From positions 27,536-91,535 of the forward strand of contig NW_027018076.1 in NCBI RefSeq assembly GCF_032854445.1: 64,000 nucleotides of DNA, in the 5' to 3' direction. Every line of letters begins with the position of its first letter. The stretch's first letter is position 1. This document shows positions 1-11,770 of this stretch, piece by piece. Below the pieces are notes generated by a model, which made no database searches, was not told where the DNA came from, and saw only the letters and a list, made by a program, of their open reading frames with translations. The stretch is from Liolophura sinensis. Its lineage: Eukaryota > Mollusca > Polyplacophora > Chitonida > Chitonidae. A program made the position numbers and the translations under genes.

Positions 1-551
1 AAGTCCAAGACAATCTCAATGTCTTTATCTACGTGTAGAAAAAACCACACCATTTGTACATAAAAAACACAAAGTACTAGATACAGTCTGCTGTAAAAAG
101 TATAATTGAACACTGACCCACATCAGTAAGGTGCCAAAAGATGCGTAATTGGGCCAGGCATCGGCAGCTGTTTAAAAAATTGCAAATTTCCCTGGTTTCC
201 ATGGAGTAAGAGCCGTTTCTAGGCAAGTCATGTTGTCATCAATGATCATTCAATTGTCGCTACAGCCAAAAGTATTGGTCGGAGAGCAACGCGGTTTGCA
301 CCATTCGATTTCTCGTCACAAAATACGTCGGATTAGCCTCTTACCAGCAGCACTGGAACAGTTTTTCCACTTTTGCATTTTTGCCTGGTCTTTTTGTTAA
401 TTGAAATCGGCTACACTGTACTATGTACCATCGCGACTGGTCATTACTATATTCAACTTTTGACTATAAGTTATGTGCCCTTTGGTAGCCCAGAAGACGT
501 CAAATCTTTGGGCTAAGGCCATTTAACTCACCCAGCAATTGTCTTACTTCT

Positions 552-1101
552 AAGTCCAAGACAATCTCAATGTCTTTATCTACGTGTAGAAAAACCACAC
601 CATTTGTACATAAAAAACACAAAGTACTAGATACAGTCTGCTGTAAAAAGTACAATTGAACACTGACCCACATCAATAAGGTGCCAAAAGATGCGGAATT
701 GGGCCAGGCATCGGCAGCTGTTTAAAAAATTGCAAATTTCCCTGGTTTCCATGGAGTAAGAGCCGTTGTTAGGCAAGTGATGTTGTCATCAATGATCATT
801 CAATTGTCGCTACAGCCAAAAGTATTGGTCGGAGAGCAACGCGGTTTGCACCATTCGATTTCTCGTCACAAAATACGTCGGATTACCCTCTTACCAGCAG
901 CACTGGAACAGTTTTTCCACTTTTGCATTTTTGCCTGGTCTTTTTGTTAATTGAAATCGGCTACACTGTACTATGTACCATCGCGACTGGTCATTACTAT
1001 ATTCAACTTTTGACTATAAGTTATGTGCCCTTTGGTAGCCCAGAAGACGTCAAATCTTTGGGCTCTGCCCATTTAACTCACCCAGCAATTGTCTTATTTC
1101 T
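552..1101 (+). repeat. Reference long-class monomer (550 bp)
   Basis: This copy is a convenient reference unit. It runs from AAGTCCAAGACAATC to the base before the next AGGTCGAAG. Ordered landmarks are an A-rich stretch after ACGTGTAGAAAAACC, GGTGCCAAAAGATGCG, GTTTAAAAAATTGC, TTCCATGGAGTAAG, a dyad cluster near TGATCA, GGAGAGCAACGCGG, CCAGCAGCACTGG, CTTTTGCATTTTTGCC, ACTGTACTATGTACCATCGC and CAGAAGACGTC. I see no internal subrepeat, so 550 bp looks like the basic period. The start chosen is arbitrary because the array is circularly permutable. Confidence 0.95.
778..806. other. Dyad cluster: TGATGTTGTCATCA, AATGATCATT, CAATTG
   Basis: Three consecutive dyads sit in 29 bp: a 5 bp-arm hairpin with a 4-base loop (778-791), a perfect 10 bp palindrome (791-800) and CAATTG (801-806). 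AATGATCATT and CAATTG are kept in nearly all monomers (rare exceptions: CAGTGATC at 5,750 and 11,243; CATTTAATTG at 58,410 and 59,512). The hairpin arm varies (GATGTTG, GATTTTG, GATTTAG, GATGTAG). Binding by a protein is possible but nothing here shows it. Confidence 0.7.
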
Positions 1102-4073
1102 AGGTCGAAGACAATCTCAATGTCTTTATCTACGTGTAGAAAAACCACACCATTTGTACATAAAAAACACAAAGTACTAGATACAGTCTGCTGTAAAAAG
1201 TACAATTGAACACTGACCCACATCAATAAGGTGCCAAAAGATGCGGAATTGGGCCAGGCATCGGCAGTTGTTTAAAAAATTGCAAATTTCCCTGGTTTCC
1301 ATGGAGCAAGAGCCGTTTCTAGGCACTTGATGTAGTCATCAATGATCATTCAATTGTCGCTACAGCCAAAAGAATTGGTCGGAGAGCAACGCGGTTTGCA
1401 CCATTCGATTTCTCGTCACAAAATACGTCGGATTAGTTTCTTACCAGCAGCACTGGAACAGTTTTTCAACTTTTGCATTTTTACCTGGTCTTTTTGTTAA
1501 TTGAAATCGGCTACACTGTACTATGTACCATCGCGACTGGTCATTACTATATTCAACTTTTGACTATAAGTTATGTGCCCTTTGGTAGCCCAGAAGACGT
1601 CAAATCTTTGGGCTAAGGCCATTTAACTCACCCAGCAATTGTCTTACTTCTAAGTCCAAGACAATCTCAATGTCTTTATCTACGTGTAGAAAAACCACAC
1701 CATTTGTACATAAAAAACACAAAGTACTAGATACAGTCTGCTGTAAAAAGTACAATTGAACACTGACCCACATCAATAAGGTGCCAAAAGATGCGGAATT
1801 GGGCCAGGCATCGGCAGCTGTTTAAAAAATTGCAAATTTCCCTGGTTTCCATGGAGCAAGAGCCGTTTCTAGGCACTTGATGTAGTCATCAATGATCATT
1901 CAATTGTCGCTACAGCCAAAAGTATTGGTCGGAGAGCAACGCGGTTTGCACCATTCGATTTCTCGTCACAAAATACGTCGGATTAGTATCTTACCAGCAG
2001 CACTGGAACAGTTTTTCCACTTTTGCATTTTTGCCTGGTCTTTTTGTTAATTGAATTCGGCTACACTGTACTATGTACCATCGCGACTAGTCATTACTAT
2101 ATTCAACTTTTGACTATAAGTTATGTGCCCTTTGGTAGCCCAGAAGACGTCAAATCTTTGGGCTGAGCCCATTTAACTCACCCAGCAATTGTCTTACTTC
2201 TAAGTCCAAGACAATCTCAATGTCTTTATCTACGTGTAGAAAAACCACACCATTTGTACATAAAAAACACAAAGTACTAGATACAGTCTGCTGTAAAAAG
2301 TATAATTGAACACTGACCCACATCAGTAAGGTGCCAAAAGATGCGCAATTGGGCCAGGCATCGGCAGCTGTTTAAAAAATTGCAAATTTCCCTGGTTTCC
2401 ATGGAGTAAGAGCCGTTTCTAGGCAAGTCATGTTGTCATCAATGATCATTCAATTGTCGCTACAGCCAAAAGTATTGGTCGGAGAGCAACGCGGTTTGCA
2501 CCATTCGATTTCTCGTCACAAAATACGTCGGATTAGCCTCTTACCAGCAGCACTGGAACAGTTTTTCCACTTTTGCATTTTTGCCTGGTCTTTTTGTTAA
2601 TTGAAATCGGCTACACTGTACTATGTACCATCGCGACTGGTCATTACTATATTCAACTTTTGACTATAAGTTATGTGCCCTTTGGTAGCCCAGAAGACGT
2701 CAAATCTTTGGGCTAAGGCCATTTAACTCACCCAGCAATTGTCTTACTTCTAAGTCCAAGACAATCTCAATGTCTTTATCTACGTGTAGAAAAACCACAC
2801 CATTTGTACATAAAAAACACAAAGTACTAGATACAGTCTGCTGTAAAAAGTACAATTGAACACTGACCCACATCAATAAGGTGCCAAAAGATGCGGAATT
2901 GGGCCAGGCATCGGCAGCTGTTTAAAAAATTGCAAATTTCCCTGGTTTCCATGGAGTAAGAGCCGTTGTTAGGCAAGTGATGTTGTCATCAATGATCATT
3001 CAATTGTCGCTACAGCCAAAAGTATTGGTCGGAGAGCAACGCGGTTTGCACCATTCGATTTCTCGTCACAAAATACGTCGGATTACCCTCTTACCAGCAG
3101 CACTGGAACAGTTTTTCCACTTTTGCATTTTTGCCTGGTCTTTTTGTTAATTGAAATCGGCTACACTGTACTATGTACCATCGCGACTGGTCATTACTAT
3201 ATTCAACTTTTGACTATAAGTTATGTGCCCTTTGGTAGCCCAGAAGACGTCAAATCTTTGGGCTCAGCCCATTTAACTCACCCAGCAATTGTCTTATTTC
3301 TAGGTCGAAGACAATCTCAATGTCTTTATCTACGTGTAGAAAAACCACACCATTTGTACATAAAAAACACAAAGTACTAGATACAGTCTGCTGTAAAAAG
3401 TACAATTGAACACTGACCCACATCAATAAGGTGCCAAAAGATGCGGAATTGGGCCAGGCATCGGCAGTTGTTTAAAAAATTGCAAATTTCCCTGGTTTCC
3501 ATGGAGCAAGAGCCGTTTCTAGGCACTTGATGTAGTCATCAATGATCATTCAATTGTCGCTACAGCCAAAAGAATTGGTCGGAGAGCAACGCGGTTTGCA
3601 CCATTCGATTTCTCGTCACAAAATACGTCGGATTAGTTTCTTACCAGCAGCACTGGAACAGTTTTTCAACTTTTGCATTTTTACCTGGTCTTTTTGTTAA
3701 TTGAAATCGGCTACACTGTACTATGTACCATGGCGACTAGTCATTACTATATTCAACTTTTGACTATAAGTTATGTGCCCATTGGTACCCCAGAAGACGT
3801 CAAGACTTTGGGCTAAGCCCATTTAACTCATCCAGCAATTGTCTTACCTCTATGTCCAAGACAATCTCAATGTCTTTATCTACGTGTAGAAAAACCACAC
3901 CATTTGTACATAAAAAACACAAAGTACTAGATACAGTGTGCTGTAAAAAGTACAATTGAACACTGACCCACATCAATAAGGTGCCAAAAGATGCGGAATT
4001 GGGCCAGGCATCGGCAGTTGTTTAAAAAATTGCAAATTTCCCTGGTTTCCATGGAGTAAGAGCCGTTTCTAGG

Positions 4074-4079
4074 CACGTG
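4074..4079. promoter_or_regulatory. CACGTG (E-box type palindrome), recurrent
   Basis: CACGTG occurs in GGCACGTGAT in most monomers from about 4 kb rightwards; left-end monomers have GGCAAGTCA, GGCAAGTGA or GGCACTTGA instead. It matches the core of bHLH and bZIP binding sites, but six bases are expected often by chance, and in a repeat one chance match is multiplied. Listed as a recurrent site, not as a shown regulator target. Confidence 0.25.
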
Positions 4080-4908
4080 ATGTTGTCATCAATGATCATT
4101 CAATTGTCACTACAGCCAAAAGTATTGGTCAGAGAGCAACGCGGTTTGCACCATTCGATTTCTCGTCACAAAATACGTCGGATTAGCCTCTTACCAGCAG
4201 CACTGGAACAGTTTTTCCACTTTTGCATTTTTCCCTGGTCTTTTTGTTAATTGAAATCGGCTACACTGTACTATGTACCATCGCGACTGGTCATTACTAT
4301 ATTCAATTTTTGACTATAAGTTATGTGCCCTTTGGTAGCCCAGAAGACGTTAAATCTTTGGGCTAAGCCCATTTAACTCACCCAGCAATTGTCTTATTTC
4401 TAGGTCGAAGACAATCTCAATGTCTATATATACGTGTAGAAAAACCACACCATTTGTACATAAAAAACACAAAGTACTAGATACAGTCTGCTGTAAAAAG
4501 TACAATTGAACACTGACCCACATCAATAAGGTGCCAAAAGATGCGAAATTTGGCCAGGCATCGGCAGCTGTTTAAAAAATTGCAAATTTCCCTGGTTTCC
4601 ATGGAGTAAGAGCCGTTGTTAGGCACGTGATTTTGTCATCAATGATCATTCAATTGTCGCTACAGCCAAAAGTATTGGTCGGAGAGCAACGCGGTTTGCA
4701 CCATTCGATTTCTCGTCAAAAAATACGTCGGATTAGTATCTTACCAGCAGCACTGGAACAGTTTTTCCACTTTTGCATTTTTGCCTGGTCTTTTTGTTAA
4801 TTGAAATCGGCTACACTGTACTATGTACCATCGCGACTGGTCATTACTATATTCAACTTTTGACTATAAGTTATGTGCCCTTTGGTAGCCCAGAAGACGT
4901 CAAATCTT

Positions 4909-4921
4909 TGGGCTAAGCCCA
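4909..4921. other. Dyad TGGGCTAAGCCCA, one per monomer
   Basis: Six-base arms surround a single A in most monomers. It is disrupted in some left-end copies (GGGCTAAGGCC near 510, 1,610 and 2,710) and in copies with GGGCTCAGCCC or GGCTAAG. The central TAA supplies the stop that ends most open frames here. As a palindrome it could extrude or be a recombination-prone site, but duplication boundaries do not all fall on it. Confidence 0.65.
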
Positions 4922-6160
4922 TTTAACTCACCCAGCAATTGTCTTATTTCTAGGTCGAAGACAATCTCAATGTCTATATCTACGTGTAGAAAAACCACAC
5001 CATTTGTACATAAAAAACACAAAGTACTAGATACAGTGTGCTGTAAAAAGTACAATTGAACACTGACCCACATCAATAAGGTGCCAAAAGATGCGGAATT
5101 GGGCCAGGCATCGGCAGCTGTTTAAAAAATTGCTAATTTCCCTGGTTTCCATGGAGTAAGAACCGTTGTTAGGCACGTGATTTTGTCATCAATGATCATT
5201 CAATTGTCGCTACAGCCAAAAGCATTGGTTGGAGAGCAACGCGGTTTGCACCATTCGATTTCTCGTCACAAAATACGTCGGATTAGCCTCTTACCAGCAG
5301 CACTGGAACACTTTTTCCACTTTTGCATTTTTGCCTGGTCTTTTTGTTAATTGAAATCGGCTACACTGTACTATCTACCATCGCGACTGGTCATTACTAT
5401 ATTCAACTTTTGACTATAAGTTATGTGCCCTTTGGTAGCCCAGAAGACGTCAAATCTTTGGGCTAAGCCCATTTAACTCACCCAGCAATTGTCTTATTTC
5501 TAGGTCGAAGACAATCTCAATGTCTATATCTACGTGTTCAAAAAACCACACCATTTGTACATAAAAAACACAAAGTACTAGATACAGTGTGCTGTAAAAA
5601 GTACAATTGAACACTGACCCACATCAATAAGGTGCCAAAAGATGCGGAATTGGGCCAGGCATCGGCAGTTGTTTAAAAAATTGCAAATTTCCCTGGTTTC
5701 CATGGAGTAAGAGCCGTTTCTAGGCACGTGATTTTGTCATCAGTGATCATTCAATTGTCGCTACAGCCAAAAGTATTGGTCGGAGAGCAACGCGGTTTGC
5801 ACCATTCGATTTCTCGTCAAAAAATACGTCGGATTAGCTCCTTACCAGCAGCACTGGAACAGTTTTTCCACTTTTGCATTTTTGCCTGGTCTTTTTGTTA
5901 ATTGAAATCGGCTACACTGTACTATGTACCATCGCGACTGGTCATTACTATATTCAACTTTTGACTATAAGTTATGTGCCCTTTGGTAGCCCAGAAGACG
6001 TCAAATCTTTGGGCTAAGCCCATTTAACTCACCCAGCAATTGTCTTACTTCTAAGTCCAAGACAATCTCAATGTCTTTATCTACGTGTAGAAAAACCACA
6101 CCATTTGTACATAAAAAACACAAAGTACTAGATACAGTGTGCTGTAAAAAGTACAATTGA

Positions 6161-6451
6161 ACACTGACCCACATCAATAAGGTGCCAAAAGATGCGGAAT
6201 TGGGCCAGGCATCGGCAGCTGTTTATAAAATTGCAAATTTCCCTGGTTTCCATGTAGTAAGAGCCGTTGTTAGGCAAGTGATGTTGTCATCAATGATCAT
6301 TCAATTGTCGCTACAGCCAAAAGTATTGGTCGGAGAGCAACGCGGTTTGCACCATTCGATTTCTCGTCACAAAATACGTCGGATTACCCTCTTACCAGCA
6401 GCACTGGAACAGTTTTTCCACTTTTGCATTTTTGCCTGGTCTTTTTGTTAA
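6161..6451 (+). pseudogene. Possible PIF/Harbinger transposase relic, first part (representative monomer)
   Basis: Read in the frame starting at ACA 6,161, just after a TGA, this monomer stays open for 97 codons, because TTTATAAAA replaces the TTTAAAAAA stop found in most monomers. In order it reads HINKVPKDAELGQ, then YKIANFPGFH (6,224-6,253), a degenerate site ending in a basic residue plus QV, and VLVGEQRGLHHSI (6,323-6,361). PIF/Harbinger transposases typically have a KFP stretch, IAxFPGVIG followed by catalytic DGTH, then NRKGxHSINVQ. Order and spacing agree within a few residues, but the first catalytic Asp is absent. There is no ATG start; the frame ends at TAA. I infer a dead fragment. 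Chance similarity is possible. Confidence 0.4.
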
Positions 6452-9400
6452 TTGAAATCGGCTACACTGTACTATGTACCATCGCGACTGGTCATTACTA
6501 TATTCAACTTTTGACTATAAGTTATGTGCCCTTTGGTAGCCCAGAAGACGTCAAATCTTTGGGCTCAGCCCATTTAACTCACCCAGCAATTGTCTTATTT
6601 CTAGGTCGAAGACAATCTCAATGTCTTTATCTACGTGTAGAAAAACCACACCATTTGTACATAAAAAACACAAAGTACTAGATACAGTCTGCTGTAAAAA
6701 GTACAATTGAACACTGACCCACATCAATAAGGTGCCAAAAGATGCGGAATTGGGCCAGGCATCGGCAGTTGTTTAAAAAATTGCAAATTTCCCTGGTTTC
6801 CATGGAGCAAGAGCCGTTTCTAGGCACTTGATGTAGTCATCAATGATCATTCAATTGTCGCTACAGCCAAAAGAATTGGTCGGAGAGCAACGCGGTTTGC
6901 ACCATTCGATTTCTCGTCACAAAATACGTCGGATTAGTTTCTTACCAGCAGCACTGGAACAGTTTTTCAACTTTTGCATTTTTACCTGGTCTTTTTGTTA
7001 ATTGAAATCGGCTACACTGTACTATGTACCATCGCGACTGGTCATTACTATATTCAACTTTTGACTATAAGTTATGTGCCCTTTGGTAGCCCAGAAGACG
7101 TCAAATCTTTGGGCTAAGGCCATTTAACTCACCCAGCAATTGTCTTACTTCTAAGTCCAAGACAATCTCAATGTCTTTATCTACGTGTAGAAAAACCACA
7201 CCATTTGTACATAAAAAACACAAAGTACTAGATACAGTCTGCTGTAAAAAGTACAATTGAACACTGACCCACATCAATAAGGTGCCAAAAGATGCGGAAT
7301 TGGGCCAGGCATCGGCAGCTGTTTAAAAAATTGCAAATTTCCCTGGTTTCCATGGAGCAAGAGCCGTTTCTAGGCACTTGATGTAGTCATCAATGATCAT
7401 TCAATTGTCGCTACAGCCAAAAGTATTGGTCGGAGAGCAACGCGGTTTGCACCATTCGATTTCTCGTCACAAAATACGTCGGATTAGTATCTTACCAGCA
7501 GCACTGGAACAGTTTTTCCACTTTTGCATTTTTGCCTGGTCTTTTTGTTAATTGAATTCGGCTACACTGTACTATGTACCATCGCGACTAGTCATTACTA
7601 TATTCAACTTTTGACTATAAGTTATGTGCCCTTTGGTAGCCCAGAAGACGTCAAATCTTTGGGCTGAGCCCATTTAACTCACCCAGCAATTGTCTTACTT
7701 CTAAGTCCAAGACAATCTCAATGTCTTTATCTACGTGTAGAAAAACCACACCATTTGTACATAAAAAACACAAAGTACTAGATACAGTCTGCTGTAAAAA
7801 GTATAATTGAACACTGACCCACATCAGTAAGGTGCCAAAAGATGCGCAATTGGGCCAGGCATCGGCAGCTGTTTAAAAAATTGCAAATTTCCCTGGTTTC
7901 CATGGAGTAAGAGCCGTTTCTAGGCAAGTCATGTTGTCATCAATGATCATTCAATTGTCGCTACAGCCAAAAGTATTGGTCGGAGAGCAACGCGGTTTGC
8001 ACCATTCGATTTCTCGTCACAAAATACGTCGGATTAGCCTCTTACCAGCAGCACTGGAACAGTTTTTCCACTTTTGCATTTTTGCCTGGTCTTTTTGTTA
8101 ATTGAAATCGGCTACACTGTACTATGTACCATCGCGACTGGTCATTACTATATTCAACTTTTGACTATAAGTTATGTGCCCTTTGGTAGCCCAGAAGACG
8201 TCAAATCTTTGGGCTAAGGCCATTTAACTCACCCAGCAATTGTCTTACTTCTAAGTCCAAGACAATCTCAATGTCTTTATCTACGTGTAGAAAAACCACA
8301 CCATTTGTACATAAAAAACACAAAGTACTAGATACAGTCTGCTGTAAAAAGTACAATTGAACACTGACCCACATCAATAAGGTGCCAAAAGATGCGGAAT
8401 TGGGCCAGGCATCGGCAGCTGTTTAAAAAATTGCAAATTTCCCTGGTTTCCATGGAGTAAGAGCCGTTGTTAGGCAAGTGATGTTGTCATCAATGATCAT
8501 TCAATTGTCGCTACAGCCAAAAGTATTGGTCGGAGAGCAACGCGGTTTGCACCATTCGATTTCTCGTCACAAAATACGTCGGATTACCCTCTTACCAGCA
8601 GCACTGGAACAGTTTTTCCACTTTTGCATTTTTGCCTGGTCTTTTTGTTAATTGAAATCGGCTACACTGTACTATGTACCATCGCGACTGGTCATTACTA
8701 TATTCAACTTTTGACTATAAGTTATGTGCCCTTTGGTAGCCCAGAAGACGTCAAATCTTTGGGCTCAGCCCATTTAACTCACCCAGCAATTGTCTTATTT
8801 CTAGGTCGAAGACAATCTCAATGTCTTTATCTACGTGTAGAAAAACCACACCATTTGTACATAAAAAACACAAAGTACTAGATACAGTCTGCTGTAAAAA
8901 GTACAATTGAACACTGACCCACATCAATAAGGTGCCAAAAGATGCGGAATTGGGCCAGGCATCGGCAGTTGTTTAAAAAATTGCAAATTTCCCTGGTTTC
9001 CATGGAGCAAGAGCCGTTTCTAGGCACTTGATGTAGTCATCAATGATCATTCAATTGTCGCTACAGCCAAAAGAATTGGTCGGAGAGCAACGCGGTTTGC
9101 ACCATTCGATTTCTCGTCACAAAATACGTCGGATTAGTTTCTTACCAGCAGCACTGGAACAGTTTTTCAACTTTTGCATTTTTACCTGGTCTTTTTGTTA
9201 ATTGAAATCGGCTACACTGTACTATGTACCATGGCGACTAGTCATTACTATATTCAACTTTTGACTATAAGTTATGTGCCCATTGGTACCCCAGAAGACG
9301 TCAAGACTTTGGGCTAAGCCCATTTAACTCATCCAGCAATTGTCTTACCTCTATGTCCAAGACAATCTCAATGTCTTTATCTACGTGTAGAAAAACCACA

Positions 9401-11770
9401 CCATTTGTACATAAAAAACACAAAGTACTAGATACAGTGTGCTGTAAAAAGTACAATTGAACACTGACCCACATCAATAAGGTGCCAAAAGATGCGGAAT
9501 TGGGCCAGGCATCGGCAGTTGTTTAAAAAATTGCAAATTTCCCTGGTTTCCATGGAGTAAGAGCCGTTTCTAGGCACGTGATGTTGTCATCAATGATCAT
9601 TCAATTGTCACTACAGCCAAAAGTATTGGTCAGAGAGCAACGCGGTTTGCACCATTCGATTTCTCGTCACAAAATACGTCGGATTAGCCTCTTACCAGCA
9701 GCACTGGAACAGTTTTTCCACTTTTGCATTTTTCCCTGGTCTTTTTGTTAATTGAAATCGGCTACACTGTACTATGTACCATCGCGACTGGTCATTACTA
9801 TATTCAATTTTTGACTATAAGTTATGTGCCCTTTGGTAGCCCAGAAGACGTTAAATCTTTGGGCTAAGCCCATTTAACTCACCCAGCAATTGTCTTATTT
9901 CTAGGTCGAAGACAATCTCAATGTCTATATATACGTGTAGAAAAACCACACCATTTGTACATAAAAAACACAAAGTACTAGATACAGTCTGCTGTAAAAA
10001 GTACAATTGAACACTGACCCACATCAATAAGGTGCCAAAAGATGCGAAATTTGGCCAGGCATCGGCAGCTGTTTAAAAAATTGCAAATTTCCCTGGTTTC
10101 CATGGAGTAAGAGCCGTTGTTAGGCACGTGATTTTGTCATCAATGATCATTCAATTGTCGCTACAGCCAAAAGTATTGGTCGGAGAGCAACGCGGTTTGC
10201 ACCATTCGATTTCTCGTCAAAAAATACGTCGGATTAGTATCTTACCAGCAGCACTGGAACAGTTTTTCCACTTTTGCATTTTTGCCTGGTCTTTTTGTTA
10301 ATTGAAATCGGCTACACTGTACTATGTACCATCGCGACTGGTCATTACTATATTCAACTTTTGACTATAAGTTATGTGCCCTTTGGTAGCCCAGAAGACG
10401 TCAAATCTTTGGGCTAAGCCCATTTAACTCACCCAGCAATTGTCTTATTTCTAGGTCGAAGACAATCTCAATGTCTATATCTACGTGTAGAAAAACCACA
10501 CCATTTGTACATAAAAAACACAAAGTACTAGATACAGTGTGCTGTAAAAAGTACAATTGAACACTGACCCACATCAATAAGGTGCCAAAAGATGCGGAAT
10601 TGGGCCAGGCATCGGCAGCTGTTTAAAAAATTGCTAATTTCCCTGGTTTCCATAGAGTAAGAACCGTTGTTAGGCACGTGATTTTGTCATCAATGATCAT
10701 TCAATTGTCGCTACAGCCAAAAGCATTGGTTGGAGAGCAACGCGGTTTGCACCATTCGATTTCTCGTCACAAAATACGTCGGATTAGCCTCTTACCAGCA
10801 GCACTGGAACACTTTTTCCACTTTTGCATTTTTGCCTGGTCTTTTTTGTTAATTGAAATCGGCTACACTGTACTATCTACCATCGCGACTGGTCATTACT
10901 ATATTCAACTTTTGACTATAAGTTATGTGCCCTTTGGTAGCCCAGAAGACGTCAAATCTTTGGGCTAAGCCCATTTAACTCACCCAGCAATTGTCTTATT
11001 TCTAGGTCGAAGACAATCTCAATGTCTATATCTACGTGTTCAAAAAACCACACCATTTGTACATAAAAAACACAAAGTACTAGATACAGTGTGCTGTAAA
11101 AAGTACAATTGAACACTGACCCACATCAATAAGGTGCCAAAAGATGCGGAATTGGGCCAGGCATCGGCAGTTGTTTAAAAAATTGCAAATTTCCCTGGTT
11201 TCCATGGAGTAAGAGCCGTTTCTAGGCACGTGATTTTGTCATCAGTGATCATTCAATTGTCGCTACAGCCAAAAGTATTGGTCGGAGAGCAACGCGGTTT
11301 GCACCATTCGATTTCTCGTCAAAAAATACGTCGGATTAGCTCCTTACCAGCAGCACTGGAACAGTTTTTCCACTTTTGCATTTTTGCCTGGTCTTTTTGT
11401 TATTGAAATCGGCTACACTGTACTATGTACCATCGCGACTGGTCATTACTATATTCAACTTTTGACTATAAGTTATGTGCCCTTTGGTAGCCCAGAAGAC
11501 GTCAAATCTTTGGGCTAAGCCCATTTAACTCACCCAGCAATTGTCTTACTTCTAAGTCCAAGACAATCTCAATGTCTTTATCTACGTGTAGAAAAACCAC
11601 ACCATTTGTACATAAAAAACACAAAGTACTAGATACAGTGTGCTGTAAAAAGTACAATTGAACACTGACCCACATCAATAAGGTGCCAAAAGATGCGGAA
11701 TTGGGCCAGGCATCGGCAGCTGTTTATAAAATTGCAAATTTCCCTGGTTTCCATGTAGTAAGAGCCGTTT
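6271..11770 (+). repeat. 5.5 kb ten-monomer higher-order repeat, copy B
   Basis: This is a near-perfect tandem copy of the preceding block. The differences I could see are few and lie near the right end: CATAGAG instead of CATGGAG (10,653), one extra T in the T-run near 10,838, and one missing A in TTGTTATTG (11,401). The match ends near 11,760, where the left block re-enters its own start but this block continues CCGTTTCTAGGCACGTG. The low divergence compared with several percent between monomers means the duplication is recent, or that two assembly paths were joined. Confidence 0.92.

Larger units (their letters stand above)
1..3731 (+). repeat. Partial tandem duplication of a 2.2 kb four-monomer block
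   Basis: Bases 1-1,531 match 2,201-3,731 at an offset of 2,200 bp, exactly four monomers, including rare shared variants such as GTATAATTG and CATCAGTAAGG near 100-130 and 2,300-2,330. The match stops sharply at CTATGTACCAT: the first copy continues CGCGACTGG (1,532) and the second GGCGACTAG (3,732). Within the match I saw few differences: GCGTAATT versus GCGCAATT, an extra A near 50, and GGCTCTGCC versus GGCTCAGCC. This is the signature of unequal crossover four units out of register. The left copy is cut by the window edge. Confidence 0.9.
770..6270 (+). repeat. 5.5 kb ten-monomer higher-order repeat, copy A
   Basis: This block of ten monomers repeats at an offset of 5,501 bp in the next block. 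Shared rare markers include ATTGAATTCGG (near 2,050 and 7,550), the ATGGCGACTAG site (3,731 and 9,232), a TCAGTGATC variant (5,750 and 11,243) and GTGTTCAAAAAACC (5,535 and 11,036). The boundary lies in the AGAGCCGTT segment. The monomer at 6,182-6,262 carries TTTATAAAATT and CATGTAGTAAG before the junction, then takes on the GTTAGGCAAGTGATG sequence of the monomer near 767. The 2.2 kb tetramer duplication lies partly inside this block. Confidence 0.92.

Noticed and set aside
770-810. Hammerhead ribozyme, known from some satellites
   Set aside because: The conserved CTGATGA and GAAA core elements are not present in the right arrangement; TGATG here belongs to a simple hairpin.
840-880. tRNA or SINE B-box-like string CCATTCGATTTCTCG
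   Set aside because: It does not fit the B-box consensus well, there is no A box at the right distance, and no cloverleaf can be formed.
552-1101. CENP-B box
   Set aside because: No match to the TTCG...CGGGA core was seen on either strand of the monomer.
923-1180. 85-codon open frame repeated at 3,123, 6,424 and 8,624 as a gene family
   Set aside because: The four copies are at the same monomer phase and exist only because of the 2.2 and 5.5 kb duplications; other monomers have a stop (TAAGCC or TAAGGCC) in the frame, and the start used is TTG, not ATG.
6254-6620. Intron-like signals (GTAAGA after CATGGA and a TTAAC plus TTGTCTTATTTCTAG acceptor-like tract)
   Set aside because: The donor changes to GCAAGA or GTGAGA and the acceptor to CTTCTAAG in many monomers, and no coding exon flanks them; short splice-like strings are common by chance.
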